A stretch of DNA of 64,000 nt from Marchantia polymorpha subsp. ruderalis. Taxonomy: Eukaryota > Streptophyta > Marchantiopsida > Marchantiales > Marchantiaceae. The stretch lies in the NCBI GenBank assembly GCA_037833965.1, contig AP031355.1, positions 15,401,501-15,465,500 of the forward strand, given 5' to 3'. Numbering within the stretch: the stretch's first letter is position 1; each line of letters opens with the position of its first letter. Shown here piece after piece: positions 20,050 through 31,303 of this stretch. The position numbers and the translations under genes were made by a program. The notes under the pieces were generated by a model. The model ran no database searches and was not told the DNA's origin. It saw only the letters and a program-made list of their open reading frames with translations.

Positions 20050-23000
20050 CTACACGCCTGCACGGAACCACGCTACACTACGCTCCGCGGAACCTGTGCT
20101 ACGTCTCCTGCGCGGCCGACTGCCGCGCACTAACTCCCTACCCTGCCAATCTTCCGCTCGACTGCGCAGTCCCAAACGCTGCAACGCCGCGGACACCTCC
20201 ACTTCGAGGGCGGACATGGTATCCTGTGCCTTCGACAGAAAGGCATCGAGCTTCTTTGCTACCTTCCGCCGACTCCTACTGTCGCCTGACAACAACCCGG
20301 CTGCGCGCAATTCAAACTCACGCAGTGTGAGTTTCTCCTGCGCCTTCACTTCCCAGTGGGCGTAGCCCTTGAGACAGTGGGCGACTCGCCTCGCCGTCTC
20401 CACCTTCGTGCGATCCGCCTCCTTCCTGCGATCCTCTTCAAGTATCACTAATTGCGATTCGGCTTCAGCACGTTGCGCTCTCAATTCGCCACACTCTGAC
20501 TGTAACCCGCGGATTAACTCTTCATCCGCCTGCCGTGCGAGCTGACATTGTTCCAACAACCGCGTCTGTCGCACGAGCTCCTCTGACAAAATCCGATTCT
20601 GGGCCTGTTCAGAAATGAGTGCTTCCTTGACCTTCACCTGCTCCTTGGTGAGCTCGTCCAGTTTCTCATCCTTCATCTTCTCGGAGTGCTTGTAGAATTT
20701 CTGATTAAGTTTGTACTGACCCCACAAGCATGCATGCTTCTCCTTCAATTCCCTCAACTCCTGGTCCACTCTAGCTAATAGCTTGCTGGTGTGGACTTTA
20801 GTGCGAGTCCGCCTGCGCACTAATTTGATGTAAGATCCCGGCTGGAGTGGGTCGGCGTATTTATCGACCTTGCGATCCAAGTACCTCAGCAACGGAATCA
20901 CCTGCTCAGAGAGCGCCGCCGCCGGCGCTCCAACAATTTCCTCCTCCTCCTCCTCGGTGTCTTCTGCTCCTGACATTTCTTCTGTGGAGCCTCCGTCGTC
21001 ATCATCCGAGTGGAGAATTTCAGTCGCCATTGATTGCGTCGGCGACTGCCCCGAGTGGGGCTGCACGTCATCGACGTGTGCTGCCTGCGAAGGCACGGCT
21101 GCAGCCTCGCTGCTCGTCGCCAAAATGTCTAAGGCGGAAGGCGAATGTACCCGTGCGGCATCCCCGTCGCTCACTTGTTGGTTGTCTACCGCGTCCTCTC
21201 TGCCGCCGTCGCCCGTCGCCGAAGGCGATCGAGCGGAGGATGGCTGCGCGGGGTTTGATCGCGCATCGCGCATCGAAATTTCATCCCGCGGACAGTCACT
21301 CCGCTCCACCGTCTGTTGCTGCTCCCTTGATCGGTCCGTGGGGGCTGTGCCCGGCCCGTGCGCAGGCGCGATTGCCGGCGCCTTGTCCGCCGCAGGCGTA
21401 GCGCCGCGGATATCTATCGCCGAAGGCGACATGGCCGGGGGCCGCTCGCCCGATGTCCCTTGGCCTATAGGCCCTACCGCCGAAGGCGCATCTATCGGCG
21501 GACTTCCCGCCGATGGTGCGGCCTCCGCACGCTCCCTGCTTGTATCTCCTCGGCTCGAAGGCCCTGGCGCCGAAGGCGCAAATTGCGGCGCGTGGTGCGC
21601 CGGAGGGTCTGGCCCCGAGGGCCGGTGTCTCGTAGGTGGTTCTTCCGCCGGCTCCTTCCCCTTCCTACGTTGGAACGGGGGTGATTCTTGCCTGTGCACA
21701 GGCGGCACGTGTGGAGGTGTCCTTTGCACAGGCGACCTGTGCACAGGTGAGCGCCTGTGCACAGGAGGACTGCTCCTTCCCACGCGTAAGCGTAGATCCA
21801 CGTCCACTTGTGAACGCCTGTCCGCGGAGGCTCGTCCGTCCGCGGAGGCTCGTCTGTGCGCAAACAGAACATCTGTCCGCATCGCACGTGGTAACTCCGG
21901 AGGCCCTTGGCCCGTAGGCGGCCTCTCTCCCGTCGAGGTTGCAGCGTAGCCCGTTGCTCCTGCGGTCGTCCGCGCTTCCTCATGCCTCTCTGGCGACGCA
22001 CTTCCTATCTCCGTCGCAATTGTCGCCGTGTCCGCACTGTCGGCTGGTAACACCAGTCTGCGTGCCTTCTGCTTCGGCCGGCTGTATGGCTCGCACAGCG
22101 GCCGCGGTCGAATGGGAGCAGAGGGTTCTTGATGCTTCTCCTCTTCAGACTCTTCCCTCCATCGCCGCTTCCGCGGCACTCGTGCTGCGGGAGTGTGTCT
22201 CCCTTCGTCCCTCCGCCTTGAAGGGGTAGAAGTCGGTGACTCCTCTTCATAAGTGTCGACCTCATTCTCCCGCACATACTTCCCGGGATGGTCGATGGAC
22301 AATGGCGGAAAATGTTCAAGCTCCGCCGCTGTCAAACAATTCCGCTGTCGATAAAAATTGATGAGGAAAGGAGAGAGATGGTTTAGAGTTCCCCCCTTCT
22401 CCTCAAACGCGTGCTGTCGCATCACCCTGTGCAGGATGCTCGCCCAGTGAATTGGAGTTCCCTCGATGACGCACTCCACAAAAGAGACCTGCCACAATGT
22501 GATGTAGCAGGCGCGGTGCGGTTGCAGTAATTGCATCAGCGCCGCGGACAAAGTCCGGCGAAATCAATCCTTGTAATCACGGGTTCTGTACCCATTCTTG
22601 GTAGACCTCCCGGTCTTGAACAGCTCCACAAATTGCGCCTCTTCCTGCTTGGTCACCTTGATGCTCTCACTGTCGAAAAGGAGATGCCCTGGCATGCCAG
22701 CACATCTTCCCAACGCCTGCGCCCAATCTTGGACTGTCCACCGATCAACATGCGGACGCAATCCGCGCGAGGGTGGCCCCTGTGGCTCTAGCCACTCGCG
22801 CACCATATTCGCACAGATGTAGTTCCATCCCCATAGCAAGAAATCGAGCTTTCTTGCTATTAAGCGCTCCTCGAAAGCGCGCAGCCCGTTCTGGGGTAGG
22901 CGAAGTGGCACCATCCGCAATCTGCTTGGTCTCGTCATTGCATTCCTGGGGTTCGCTCGCCCGCTCATTCTACTTCCGCACCGCCCGAGCTTCTTTCTCT

Positions 23001-23190
23001 CTCGGCAAACTCTAATCGCCCTCAATTCCAAATCACGCGCATTCACTTCTCCCTCAATCAACAAGAAATCTCCTGTGCGACGACGTCGAGAATGTTCAGC
23101 AGCCAGCAGATGGATGCGCGCAGCGCGCACAAGAGATTGGAATCGCGAATTCAAGAATGGGACGTTCTCCGCCGCCCGGTCGAAGGTCAT
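20050..23190 (-). pseudogene. U3 ORF region in Element 2 3' LTR (about one break)
   Basis: This has the same architecture as 14136-17243: N-terminal domain, PVHR linker with about four palindromic units, acidic patch, coiled coil and basic tail. A frame of 833 codons remains continuous from the later half of the globular domain to the stop. It is nearly whole. The nucleotide sequence is almost the same as in the element's other LTR, so both inherited it from one parent. Confidence 0.78.
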
Positions 23191-24457
23191 GGTCGGCTCT
23201 TGCTCGTGAAGAACGTCTCACTTGATGACCGCGCCGGCTGTACGCTGGAACGGTCTTCGCTCTCACGCGCGGCTTCACGCTCCGCCGTCGTCGCTTAAAC
23301 TCTCACGCTCGAATTGGCGGATTTGAACTCCGCGAGCGTATTACCCCGCGGACATGCGGGCGTAGCGCCGAAGGCGAGTTTTCCGCCTTGCGCGGTACAC
23401 TTGTTCGTACCGCCCCTCGGCCAATCCCCCTCTGCCTTGACGCGTGTGTCCGCATGTCGGACAAAAGTTCAACTCCTGCCTGTGCGCAGGCAGGAGCCTC
23501 GGCGGATGCTCCGCCGACGCGGAACTTCATCCTCCTGTGCACAGGCGATCGCCTGTGCGCAGGCGAATTCCGTGCGCGGCGTCGCGCTGGCGCGGAAGGC
23601 GTTGACCGTGGTCAGCCGTCTCCGTCCAGTCTGTCCGTTCCTTGTCTTTTCGTCGGCGCTTCCGCCGCCGCAACTCCGTCCGTCCAAGAGCGCATCCACC
23701 CGTTCCGTCCGCATGGTCCGTACCGATTTGATTACTCTGGTGGCTCTTCCGCCGTACGCGGCGCTGCGCTGGCGCGGAAGGCGCCGTACACTTTCTACCT
23801 CACAAGGCGCATTTCTAGGGCCCAAGGCGGATTTTCCGCCGACGCCGAAGCGCCTGTGCACAGGCGAGCGCCTGTGCGTAGGCGGACTTCGCGCCTCCCC
23901 TAACCCTACTTCGCCTGTGCACAGGCGAACGCCTTCGTCCGCGCATAGGACAAAACTTGATTCCCCCCTCCGCGTAGGCGGAATTCGCGCCGGTGGCGAA
24001 CTCCTTCCGCCGTAGGCAACCGCCTCCGTTTCTTCCAATAGTGATAACTCCCTAAGTCCTCATCCGTTCCAAGCGTTCTTGGGCTCGTTGAAATCAGTGC
24101 GTCGAGCTCTTTCCAATCAGTGCGTCGAGCTCTTTCCAACGGGACCCTAACTTGGTCAAGGCGCCCGAGGGTTGACCTAATTATGGAGGGTTTCCCTACA
24201 GCCGCGGACGCAACCTCCGAAGGCTGGTTTTCCGCCTTGCGTCGTAGGGGTCCTAACTGCAGAGCTCGCAGGGAGGGTGGTCCATGTCCTTACTGCTCTA
24301 CCCCAAATCCCAGATTATACAAGATCCCTCGAGAATCCCCGCGATCTTCCGGATTCACTCCGTTTTGATGTACCGAAGGCTATTTACAATGCTGCCAGGG
24401 TACAATTTTCCAAAAATGTTTTAATTTTCTCAAAATTGCCAAAAGTGGGGTACCACA

Positions 24458-24473
24458 TGCTCCCCTCCTCAAT
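24458..24473 (-). other. Polypurine tract (Element 2)
   Basis: The minus strand reads ATTGAGGAGGGGAGCA directly before the 3' LTR start, identical to Element 1. Confidence 0.85.
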
Positions 24474-24494
24474 TGTGAGCGCCCACGCGAACAC

Positions 24495-27335
24495 TCACAT
24501 GTGGTATTTCTTCAATCGCCACCCGTTCACTCGGGTGCCTAACAAATCGCCGGCGAGGTCCGCAAGTTGGATGGATCCATTCGGGAAGACTTCGACAACC
24601 CTGTAAGGCCCCATCCATCTTAGGTGCAGTTTGCCTGGGAATCTGGCATGCCTGCTGTCGTAGAGCAATGCCAAATCACCCGCCTGCAGGAGTACCGGTT
24701 TGATCTTTTTATCGTATCTCTCCTTTCGGCGGAGCTGGATTTTCCTGGTGCGATCTTCGGCGTCTCGTCTCCTCTCATCCAGCAGCGTGACCTCCTGTAA
24801 CCTGTAGAGCTGACTCTCCTCTGCGCCCATCCTCTGCAAATCCAACGTTCGTTGGGTGGGTACTTCAAATTCGATCGGGAGGATCGGGTGTTGCCCATAC
24901 ACCAGAAAGTATGGTGTCTGTTTGGTCGTGATCTTCTCAGCTGTCCGGTACGCCCATAGAGCGGCTGCTAGCTTCGTATCCCAGTCGTGAGCGTGATTCA
25001 CCGTGACCTTGAGTAGTATTTTACACAGCAGACCATTGGACTTCTCCGTCAGTCCATTTGCCTTGGGATTGTATGGAGTAGTCTTCCGGTGCTTGATGTG
25101 GAAATACCGTGTCAGATCTTCGATGATCTGATTCAGAAAATGCGTGCCCCGGTCGCTGACTAGCTCTAAGGGACATCCGTAGCGTGTGATGATCGACTCA
25201 AACAAGAAGGCTGCCACTGTGGCAGCATCATCCCTTCTGGTGGCCCTGGCCTCTACCATTTTGGTGGCGTAGTCCGTTGCTACCAGAATGTAGCGCCTTC
25301 GTGTACTTCTAGTCATTGGTTGTATCGGCCCTACAAAGTCAATGCCCCACTTTTCGAAAGGTGCTAGAGGCATGATGGGAGTCAGGGGCCAGCGTGTTGT
25401 AGGCGTCGGTCTCCCCGTCCTCTGGCAACTGTCGCACTTGCGGATGTAATCGAGAACATCCTTAAACATGGTCGGCCACCAATACCCCGCATTTAGAATC
25501 TTTGTGACCGTGTTCCTGGTGGCATAGTGTCCACCCGCCTCCTCTGTATGCATCGCACTCACTATCCTTGGTACCTCTGATTCCTCCAGGCATCTGCATA
25601 AGCGCTCATCTGCCATCTTCTTGAACAAAACCCCCTGCTGGAGTTGGTACGGGCCTGCCTTATGAATAAAGACAGTTCGCTGTTCCAAATCCATGCCTAC
25701 GGGACACTGGAGGGTTAGCAGATATCGATACAGGTCGGCATAGCGGGACTCATGTCCTGCAGATAACTGAAATAACTCTTCATCTGGAAAATCGTCCACC
25801 AATTCCTCCTCTGTCGGCTGGGTCCATAATCGGGACAAGTAATCCGCATTTTCGTGGTGCACCCCTTTCCTGGTCTGGACTGTGTAGGTGAACTCTTGTA
25901 GTAACAACACCCACCTGGCGATCCGACCGGATAGGTCGGCTTTCTTGAGTAGGTGTTGCAATGCGTAGTGGTCCACATGGAACACAAACTCGTAGCAGAT
26001 TAGGTAGTGACGGAACTTTTTACAGGAGTACACCATCCCCAACGCTTCTCTCTCCGTCGTGGTGTACTTCCGCTCTGCTAGAGACAGCTGTCGGCTCGCG
26101 AAGTAGATCGGGTTGTCCTTTTTGTTGTCATCCTTTTGACTCAGTACTACACCGATGGCGAATGCAGATGTGTCAACGTAAACATGGAATGGTCGATTCC
26201 AGTCTGGACTCCTTAGTACGGGAGCAGTCGTGAGTTTCGCTTTAAGAGCCTCAAATGCTGACTGCTGGTTCGCACCCCAAGCATAAGGCTCGTCCTTCTT
26301 CAACAACTTGGTCAGGTCCGCCGCCAGTATTGCATACAGGTGTATGAATCTTCGGTAGTAGCCCACATGACCCAGGAATGCTCGCAGCTCTCTTAGATTC
26401 GTGGGTGGCTCAAGCTCGAGTATAACCTTGACCTTCTCGATGTCCACCGCAATGCCGTCTGCCGAGACCCGATGACCCAACAAGATCCCACTAGTCATAA
26501 AGAAAAAGCACTTCTCGGGATGCAGTGATAAACTGCTCTCTCTACATTTATCGAAGGTCTGCTTCAAGTGACTTAGGTGTTCAGACCGCTTCCCAAAGAC
26601 ACAGAAGTCATCTATGAATATTTCCAGGAACTTCCTCAGTTGTTCCTGGAAGATATTGGTCATCATCCGTTGAAAGGTGGCAGGCGCGTTGCACAGACCG
26701 AAGGGCATCTTGTGGTATGCGTAAGTTCTCCAGTCGGTTGTGAACGTAGTTTTATCCTTGTCCTGTTCCCGGATAGACACCTGATTGTAACCTGAGAACC
26801 CATCCAGGAAGCTATAACATTCATGTCCTGCGACATGGTCTAGAATGGCATCCGTGAATGGTAACGGGTGATGATCCTTGCGTGTTGCTGCATTCAACTT
26901 CCGGAAATCCTGACACACTCGTATCTTACCCATCAACTTCTTGGATACGATAACAATCGGCGACACCCACTCACTGCTGAGCACAGGGTAAATAATACCA
27001 GCACTCAAGTACTTATCTATCTCCTCCTTAACTAGCAAGGAGTACTTTGGGTTGAGGCGATACTGGCGCTGTCGTATGGGTACTGAGTCGTCCAGTAATT
27101 CGATACGGTGTTCCCCATACCGTGCAGGTATCCCCTTCATGTCTTCGATCTTCCAGGCGAAGACGTCGACATAATGGCTAAGGAATGCCTGTACTTTCCT
27201 TAGCTCGTCTCCTCTCACTGCGCTTGATACCTTCAAGCACTTGTCGGGACTGAGTTGTACTTCGTGACAGTCACTAGGGTCGACAATGCCCTCGGTGTGA
27301 CTCGTCTCACTCCTTCCCAGTCCCACAGTTAATTG
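24495..27335 (-). CDS. pol: Pol polyprotein: RT, RNase H, integrase (Element 2)
   Basis: This is a continuous frame of about 946 codons following the UAG boundary. Counting from its first Met: reverse transcriptase about 90-290, with catalytic Asp175 in FLDGFSGYNQ and Asp239-Asp240 in FIDDF; RNase H about 375-500 (Asp385 in VYVDTSAF); integrase zinc region H593/H600/C631/C634; integrase core D663, D725 and E761, giving the canonical DD35E spacing. A basic GPY/F-like C-terminus ends at LKKYHM, with no chromodomain. It would reverse-transcribe the RNA in particles and integrate the DNA in the nucleus. It is the most complete pol in the window. No Met is needed if it is made by read-through. A missing chromodomain fits the Tat/Athila-like side of Gypsy. 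Confidence 0.94.
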   Translation of the reverse strand, partial: QLTVGLGRSETSHTEGIVDPSDCHEVQLSPDKCLKVSSAVRGDELRKVQAFLSHYVDVFAWKIEDMKGIPARYGEHRIELLDDSVPIRQRQYRLNPKYSLLVKEEIDKYLSAGIIYPVLSSEWVSPIVIVSKKLMGKIRVCQDFRKLNAATRKDHHPLPFTDAILDHVAGHECYSFLDGFSGYNQVSIREQDKDKTTFTTDWRTYAYHKMPFGLCNAPATFQRMMTNIFQEQLRKFLEIFIDDFCVFGKRSEHLSHLKQTFDKCRESSLSLHPEKCFFFMTSGILLGHRVSADGIAVDIEKVKVILELEPPTNLRELRAFLGHVGYYRRFIHLYAILAADLTKLLKKDEPYAWGANQQSAFEALKAKLTTAPVLRSPDWNRPFHVYVDTSAFAIGVVLSQKDDNKKDNPIYFASRQLSLAERKYTTTEREALGMVYSCKKFRHYLICYEFVFHVDHYALQHLLKKADLSGRIARWVLLLQEFTYTVQTRKGVHHENADYLSRLWTQPTEEELVDDFPDEELFQLSAGHESRYADLYRYLLTLQCPVGMDLEQRTVFIHKAGPYQLQQGVLFKKMADERLCRCLEESEVPRIVSAMHTEEAGGHYATRNTVTKILNAGYWWPTMFKDVLDYIRKCDSCQRTGRPTPTTRWPLTPIMPLAPFEKWGIDFVGPIQPMTRSTRRRYILVATDYATKMVEARATRRDDAATVAAFLFESIITRYGCPLELVSDRGTHFLNQIIEDLTRYFHIKHRKTTPYNPKANGLTEKSNGLLCKILLKVTVNHAHDWDTKLAAALWAYRTAEKITTKQTPYFLVYGQHPILPIEFEVPTQRTLDLQRMGAEESQLYRLQEVTLLDERRRDAEDRTRKIQLRRKERYDKKIKPVLLQAGDLALLYDSRHARFPGKLHLRWMGPYRVVEVFPNGSIQLADLAGDLLGTRVNGWRLKKYHM

Positions 27336-27338
27336 CTA
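27330..27338 (-). promoter_or_regulatory. Gag-protease/pol boundary UAG CAA UUA (Element 2)
   Basis: Same conserved stop and six-base context as in Element 1, with pol in the same register downstream. Confidence 0.75.
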
Positions 27339-30169
27339 TTCGTCTTCCGGCTGAATAGCTTCCGGCTCTTCTTCTTCTCCCACCGAACAGCAGGCAACGA
27401 ATCCCACGAAATAATCGGATTCGGTACCACTGGAATCCGATCGCGTGGTCGACTCACTGTCCCCGCCCGATGTGTAACCTGCACTTGTCGATGGGGTCTC
27501 TCCTTCGTGTCTGACCCTATTCCAGGGCACCGTAATGGTTTTGGTCGGTTCCGAAGGATGGGGAAACTTAAGGCGATGCCTTCGCCAATCACATCTGACT
27601 TGTGCGCCATATAGCCATGGTCGCCCGAGCAGAACGTCATAGCCCTGCTTCATCATCGGTTGAAGGATGATATACGTCAACCGAAAGTCCGCACCCCCGA
27701 TGATTGTCTTGACATTGCGCAGCATACCTGCAGGCATTCTCCGCGTCTGATCCGCTAATCTCAACACACGCTTCGAGGGTTCGTATTGACTGAACCCCAA
27801 GGCTCTCGCGGTATCCTCCGTCATTATGTTGACTCCTGATCCAGAGTCGATCGGCACCCTGCGTACACAACACCCTGCTATTTCCACATCGATCTCTGGT
27901 GGCCCTTGGTCTTCGCTCTCCACTTGATATACTTGAGAGGAGGTGGATGCGCGCGGCTTCCGCGGATGCCGTAGCGAAAGCATCAACATTCTCCGATACG
28001 TCTTATTGTCCTCCAAGAGCTGCTTGAACGTGATGTTCACTTTTCGACTCCCGAGATCTTCGACCAAGTCATAGTGGGCGCGTTGGGTCGCCGGGGTCTG
28101 CGGCGACGCTCTGCGAGGTTCCACGGTGGCTGCCAACTTCGCCCCAAGGGAGGATGTCAAGTCTGGCCGCTGTGGGTCTTTTTGAGTGCGGATCGCTTCC
28201 TTCAACAGGTTGGTTACCTCGTTGCGGATATCCGGAGCATAGTCTCGTTTCAGCAAGCGTACTGGCTCGTCCTCGACTGCTGTCTGGGGGCGTACTGCTG
28301 GTGCCTCTCGCGTAGCCGAAGACTTCCGTGCAGGTCGCAAGTCGGACTTGCTGGATGTCTTCTCCTTCCCTTTTCCCGTCCGGTCGTCGGTTCTCCGTTC
28401 GTGCTTGCGAGTGTCACGCTCTTGCTCCTTCGATTTCTTGGAACTACGAGTTTCGACCCGTGCGCACATAACCTCTTCAGCCGGCCATTCTTCGTCTTCG
28501 TCATCCCCGTCTGAACCTACTTCGACCTGGTTAACTTGGACGTCCTCCTTGGCAGGAGGGTTCACAAATCGTACCGCTGGCCGAGGGACTGGTGGCTGAT
28601 CACACTCTGGCGCAGTATGCCCGGTCTTCTTGCAATTACTACATGTCGGAGCATAATCGTTTCGCCTTTTTGGATGGGGACACTGCGGTGAGAAGTGTCC
28701 AACTTCCCCGCAATTATAACAAGCTCGCGGTGGCGGTGGGTCAAATGTCCCTGGAGGTGCTCTCCGCCTCACGGGTACTGTAGTGGCCCGATCCACCGGA
28801 ATATATCGTGGGACTTGCATTGCTGAAACTGCAGTAGGGGTAGGAACCGACTGGACGGCGTAGGCTGTCTCTTCGCTAGCCTCTCCATAGTACTGGGGGT
28901 GCTCTCCATAGTACGGTTGTGCCCACTCTAATGCGTTGACTGGATATGACGGACGGGTGGTAAGGCACTCGGTGTTTGCATGTCCCACCGCCCCGCACGT
29001 AGTACACCATAAGTTCGCTCGCACTCTCCCGGGTGATTTTCGGCGATCATGTCCGCCTACCACTTGAACCTTGAGATCGGCGAAGTCCTTCACAAGGGTC
29101 TCCATCTTCGAGGCTATGTCTCCCGGCGCTCTGTCCGTAGTCACTCGTCGGGTGCCCTTTTTCTTCGCTGCCCCATGCTTCTTCCTCTTCTTCTCCTCCT
29201 CCGACGATGAGGTTTCCTCTTCTTCGGATGAGGAACGGTTCTCGTCCGAAGACGATTCCTCCGATAACGGAGTTGTACCTCTACGTCGTCTTCGCCCTCC
29301 CTTCGGTTTTCGCTCCTTCGACTCCCGTCTCTCTCTCCCTCTTCGGTTGAGAGTGGAAGTTTCGAAGGCTTCTGCCGATGCAATCACATCCTCAATAGTG
29401 TCGCACTTGCTGCGTCGGCAAAAAGTCTCCATCTCCCGAGTTAAACCGGTCACGTACCAATCCACAGCTTGTTGTACCGAGAAAGGGGACCCTGGTCCTG
29501 TTTTCGGTATTCTGTCAAGGAGGTCCGGAAATCTCTCAGTGTAGTCACGCAGACTCTCCTTCTTCTCTCGCTGCAAATTACGTAACTTTGTCAAAACCCG
29601 GCTGTCGTAGCCGAGCTCGCGGAAGCGGCGAAGGAACTTCTCCTTCAGCTGGGCCCATGTTGTCAACCCAGTCGGATCGATGCTCTCGTGATTGTACCAA
29701 CTCCTCGCTTTCTTCCGCAGAAGGCTTGGAAAGATCCTTAGTCGGTCGTCGTCTGCGATCTCGCGATTGGCAATAGACACCGATTCGAACAACTTGATGT
29801 ATGAATCTGCATCGTCGTCATCCCCACTCCCTTTATACTTTGGGTAGGAATGTTTAGTAATCGGTTGGGGTAGCCGCACATTGGCTTGTCCGTCCGCCAT
29901 CGGTGTGTCTGTCGACGGTTCTCGGGCGGTTGTTTCTAATTCACGAGGCGGGTCCGTGCAAGGAATATCTAGTAGAACTGTAAGCACCAAGTTTGGTTCC
30001 GAGTCGCCGGGGGTAGGTTCTCCAAGGGTGTCGGCCGAACTAGGCTTAGGTACTCTTTTTGGTGTTTTCTTGTTTTGACGCCGTGTCTCTTCCACGGCCT
30101 TCTCTGAATCTCGTCGGAACTTGCGGACAGCTCTAGCACTTAGGATGCTCCCGCTAGCCCAGTCGACAT
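27336..30169 (-). CDS. gag: Gag polyprotein with protease (Element 2)
   Basis: It is near-identical to the Element 1 Gag: capsid-core motifs, Ser/Glu tract, three CCHC knuckles, and retropepsin DSGSG with DVLLGRPWL. The left limit is the conserved gag-pol stop. The right limit is the position matching the Element 1 start Met; the open frame also runs further upstream through the PBS region into U5, so the real initiation point is unclear here. It looks whole or nearly so. Confidence 0.85.
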
Positions 30170-30219
30170 TCACCGAGCATGGCTGCTCGTAAAAACCCCG
30201 GTGTTGACGCAACTGTCTT

Positions 30220-30272
30220 CGGCAGCGGCGCCAAAAAGAAGTGCCCGGCCCGATCCACCGGCAGCGGCGCCA
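30220..30272 (-). other. Duplicated primer binding site (Element 2)
   Basis: The minus strand carries the PBS core TGGCGCCGCTGCCG twice, at 30259-30272 and 30220-30233, each preceded by CTTCTTTT. The spacer contains GGTGGATCGGGCC, which also occurs inside gag. Elements of this family otherwise have a single PBS (Element 1, 1799-1816). Confidence 0.85.
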
Positions 30273-31259
30273 AAAAGAAGTTGTCGGCTTCTTATGTAAT
30301 AACCCACTAAAGGCTAAAACTGCAATATAGTGGTAGAAAGGTCGAACCCACAGGGACAGAGGAACACACAGGGTACAAAGTGTCACGTTTTAACAGACTA
30401 TTGAGGAGTTTGAATTCTCAGGCGACTGTCACTCCCAGAAATACTGCAAGTGTCCACTCGGAGCGCACTCGGAGGTCGCACAGTGCAGCGTAACACACAC
30501 ACACACACACACCTGAAACTACAGAAACACAACCCAGAGATCCGTTAGGACCTCTACTTCAAGATTTCAGGGGGAAAGTCTCTCAAGAGTACACTCTGCA
30601 AAGCTGCGGGCAGTGACTTCCAACTCCGGCTTTTACAACACTTCCACTAGCTTGCTGCTAGTGTAGGAAACCCGGTTTGGACTGCCTACTTCGGATCGAA
30701 GTCACTCATACGCGGTGAACAACACTCTCAACTCACAAAACGCGCAGAGAACACAGGTCCGCACTGAAGGACTCACTGAGAAGCATTCCAGTAACACAAC
30801 AACAGTCTATTGAAGAGTTTGAATTCTCAGGCACTTGTCATTCCCAGAAATACTACAGGGGTTACCCTCAAGGCACCTGCTGCAGCGTAACCTGAATTTA
30901 CAACCAAGGCTTACACGAAGTAGCAAAACTTCACTTTGGCATTCAGGGGAAAAATCCCAAGGAGTACAATCAGAAAGAAACACTCGAAGGTGTAGGGGCG
31001 AAATTGTTCAAGTATCTAACTAGTCACTGGCTCTGAGCATCGGCAGTCACACGCAGGTGCAGATCCAAACTACTCAAGTCTCTAACCAATGTACTAGCTC
31101 TGAACATTCGGCCGCAGGCCTTCAGCTACAAAATGCGGAACGCTAAGTTGTAACTCCTCGTGCGTGGTGACAGAGCTCAAGGACACAAACACGCAAAGGA
31201 AATGGGTTCCTGATCTGCACTTCTGATGGGAAAGAACCCCAGGCAAAACGCCTGGAACT

Positions 31260-31267
31260 ATTTTATA
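31260..31267 (-). promoter_or_regulatory. TATA box of Element 2 5' LTR
   Basis: TATAAAAT with the adjacent hairpin. This is the copy positioned to drive the Element 2 genomic RNA. Confidence 0.75.
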
Positions 31268-31303
31268 CCTTCTAAGTCCTACCTAACACTACACTGCACT
31301 ACG

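Larger units (their letters stand above)
19490..24457 (-). repeat. 3' LTR of Element 2
   Basis: On the minus strand it begins TGTGGTACC at 24457 and ends TTATTACA at 19490. It is about 0.4 kb shorter than the 5' LTR. It carries the U3 ORF region, a TATA box (20006-20013), palindrome-rich noncoding U3 (about 23290-24050) and the CTCGTTGGAA-type inverted repeat. Confidence 0.95.

Noticed and set aside
20870-21949. Long frames antisense to the U3 ORF (also near 9167-10102, 15194-16423, 32124-33203)
   Set aside because: They recur in every LTR opposite the real frame and are Ser/Ala/Gly/Arg-rich. Codon bias in GC-rich, palindromic DNA explains them; no domain is recognisable.
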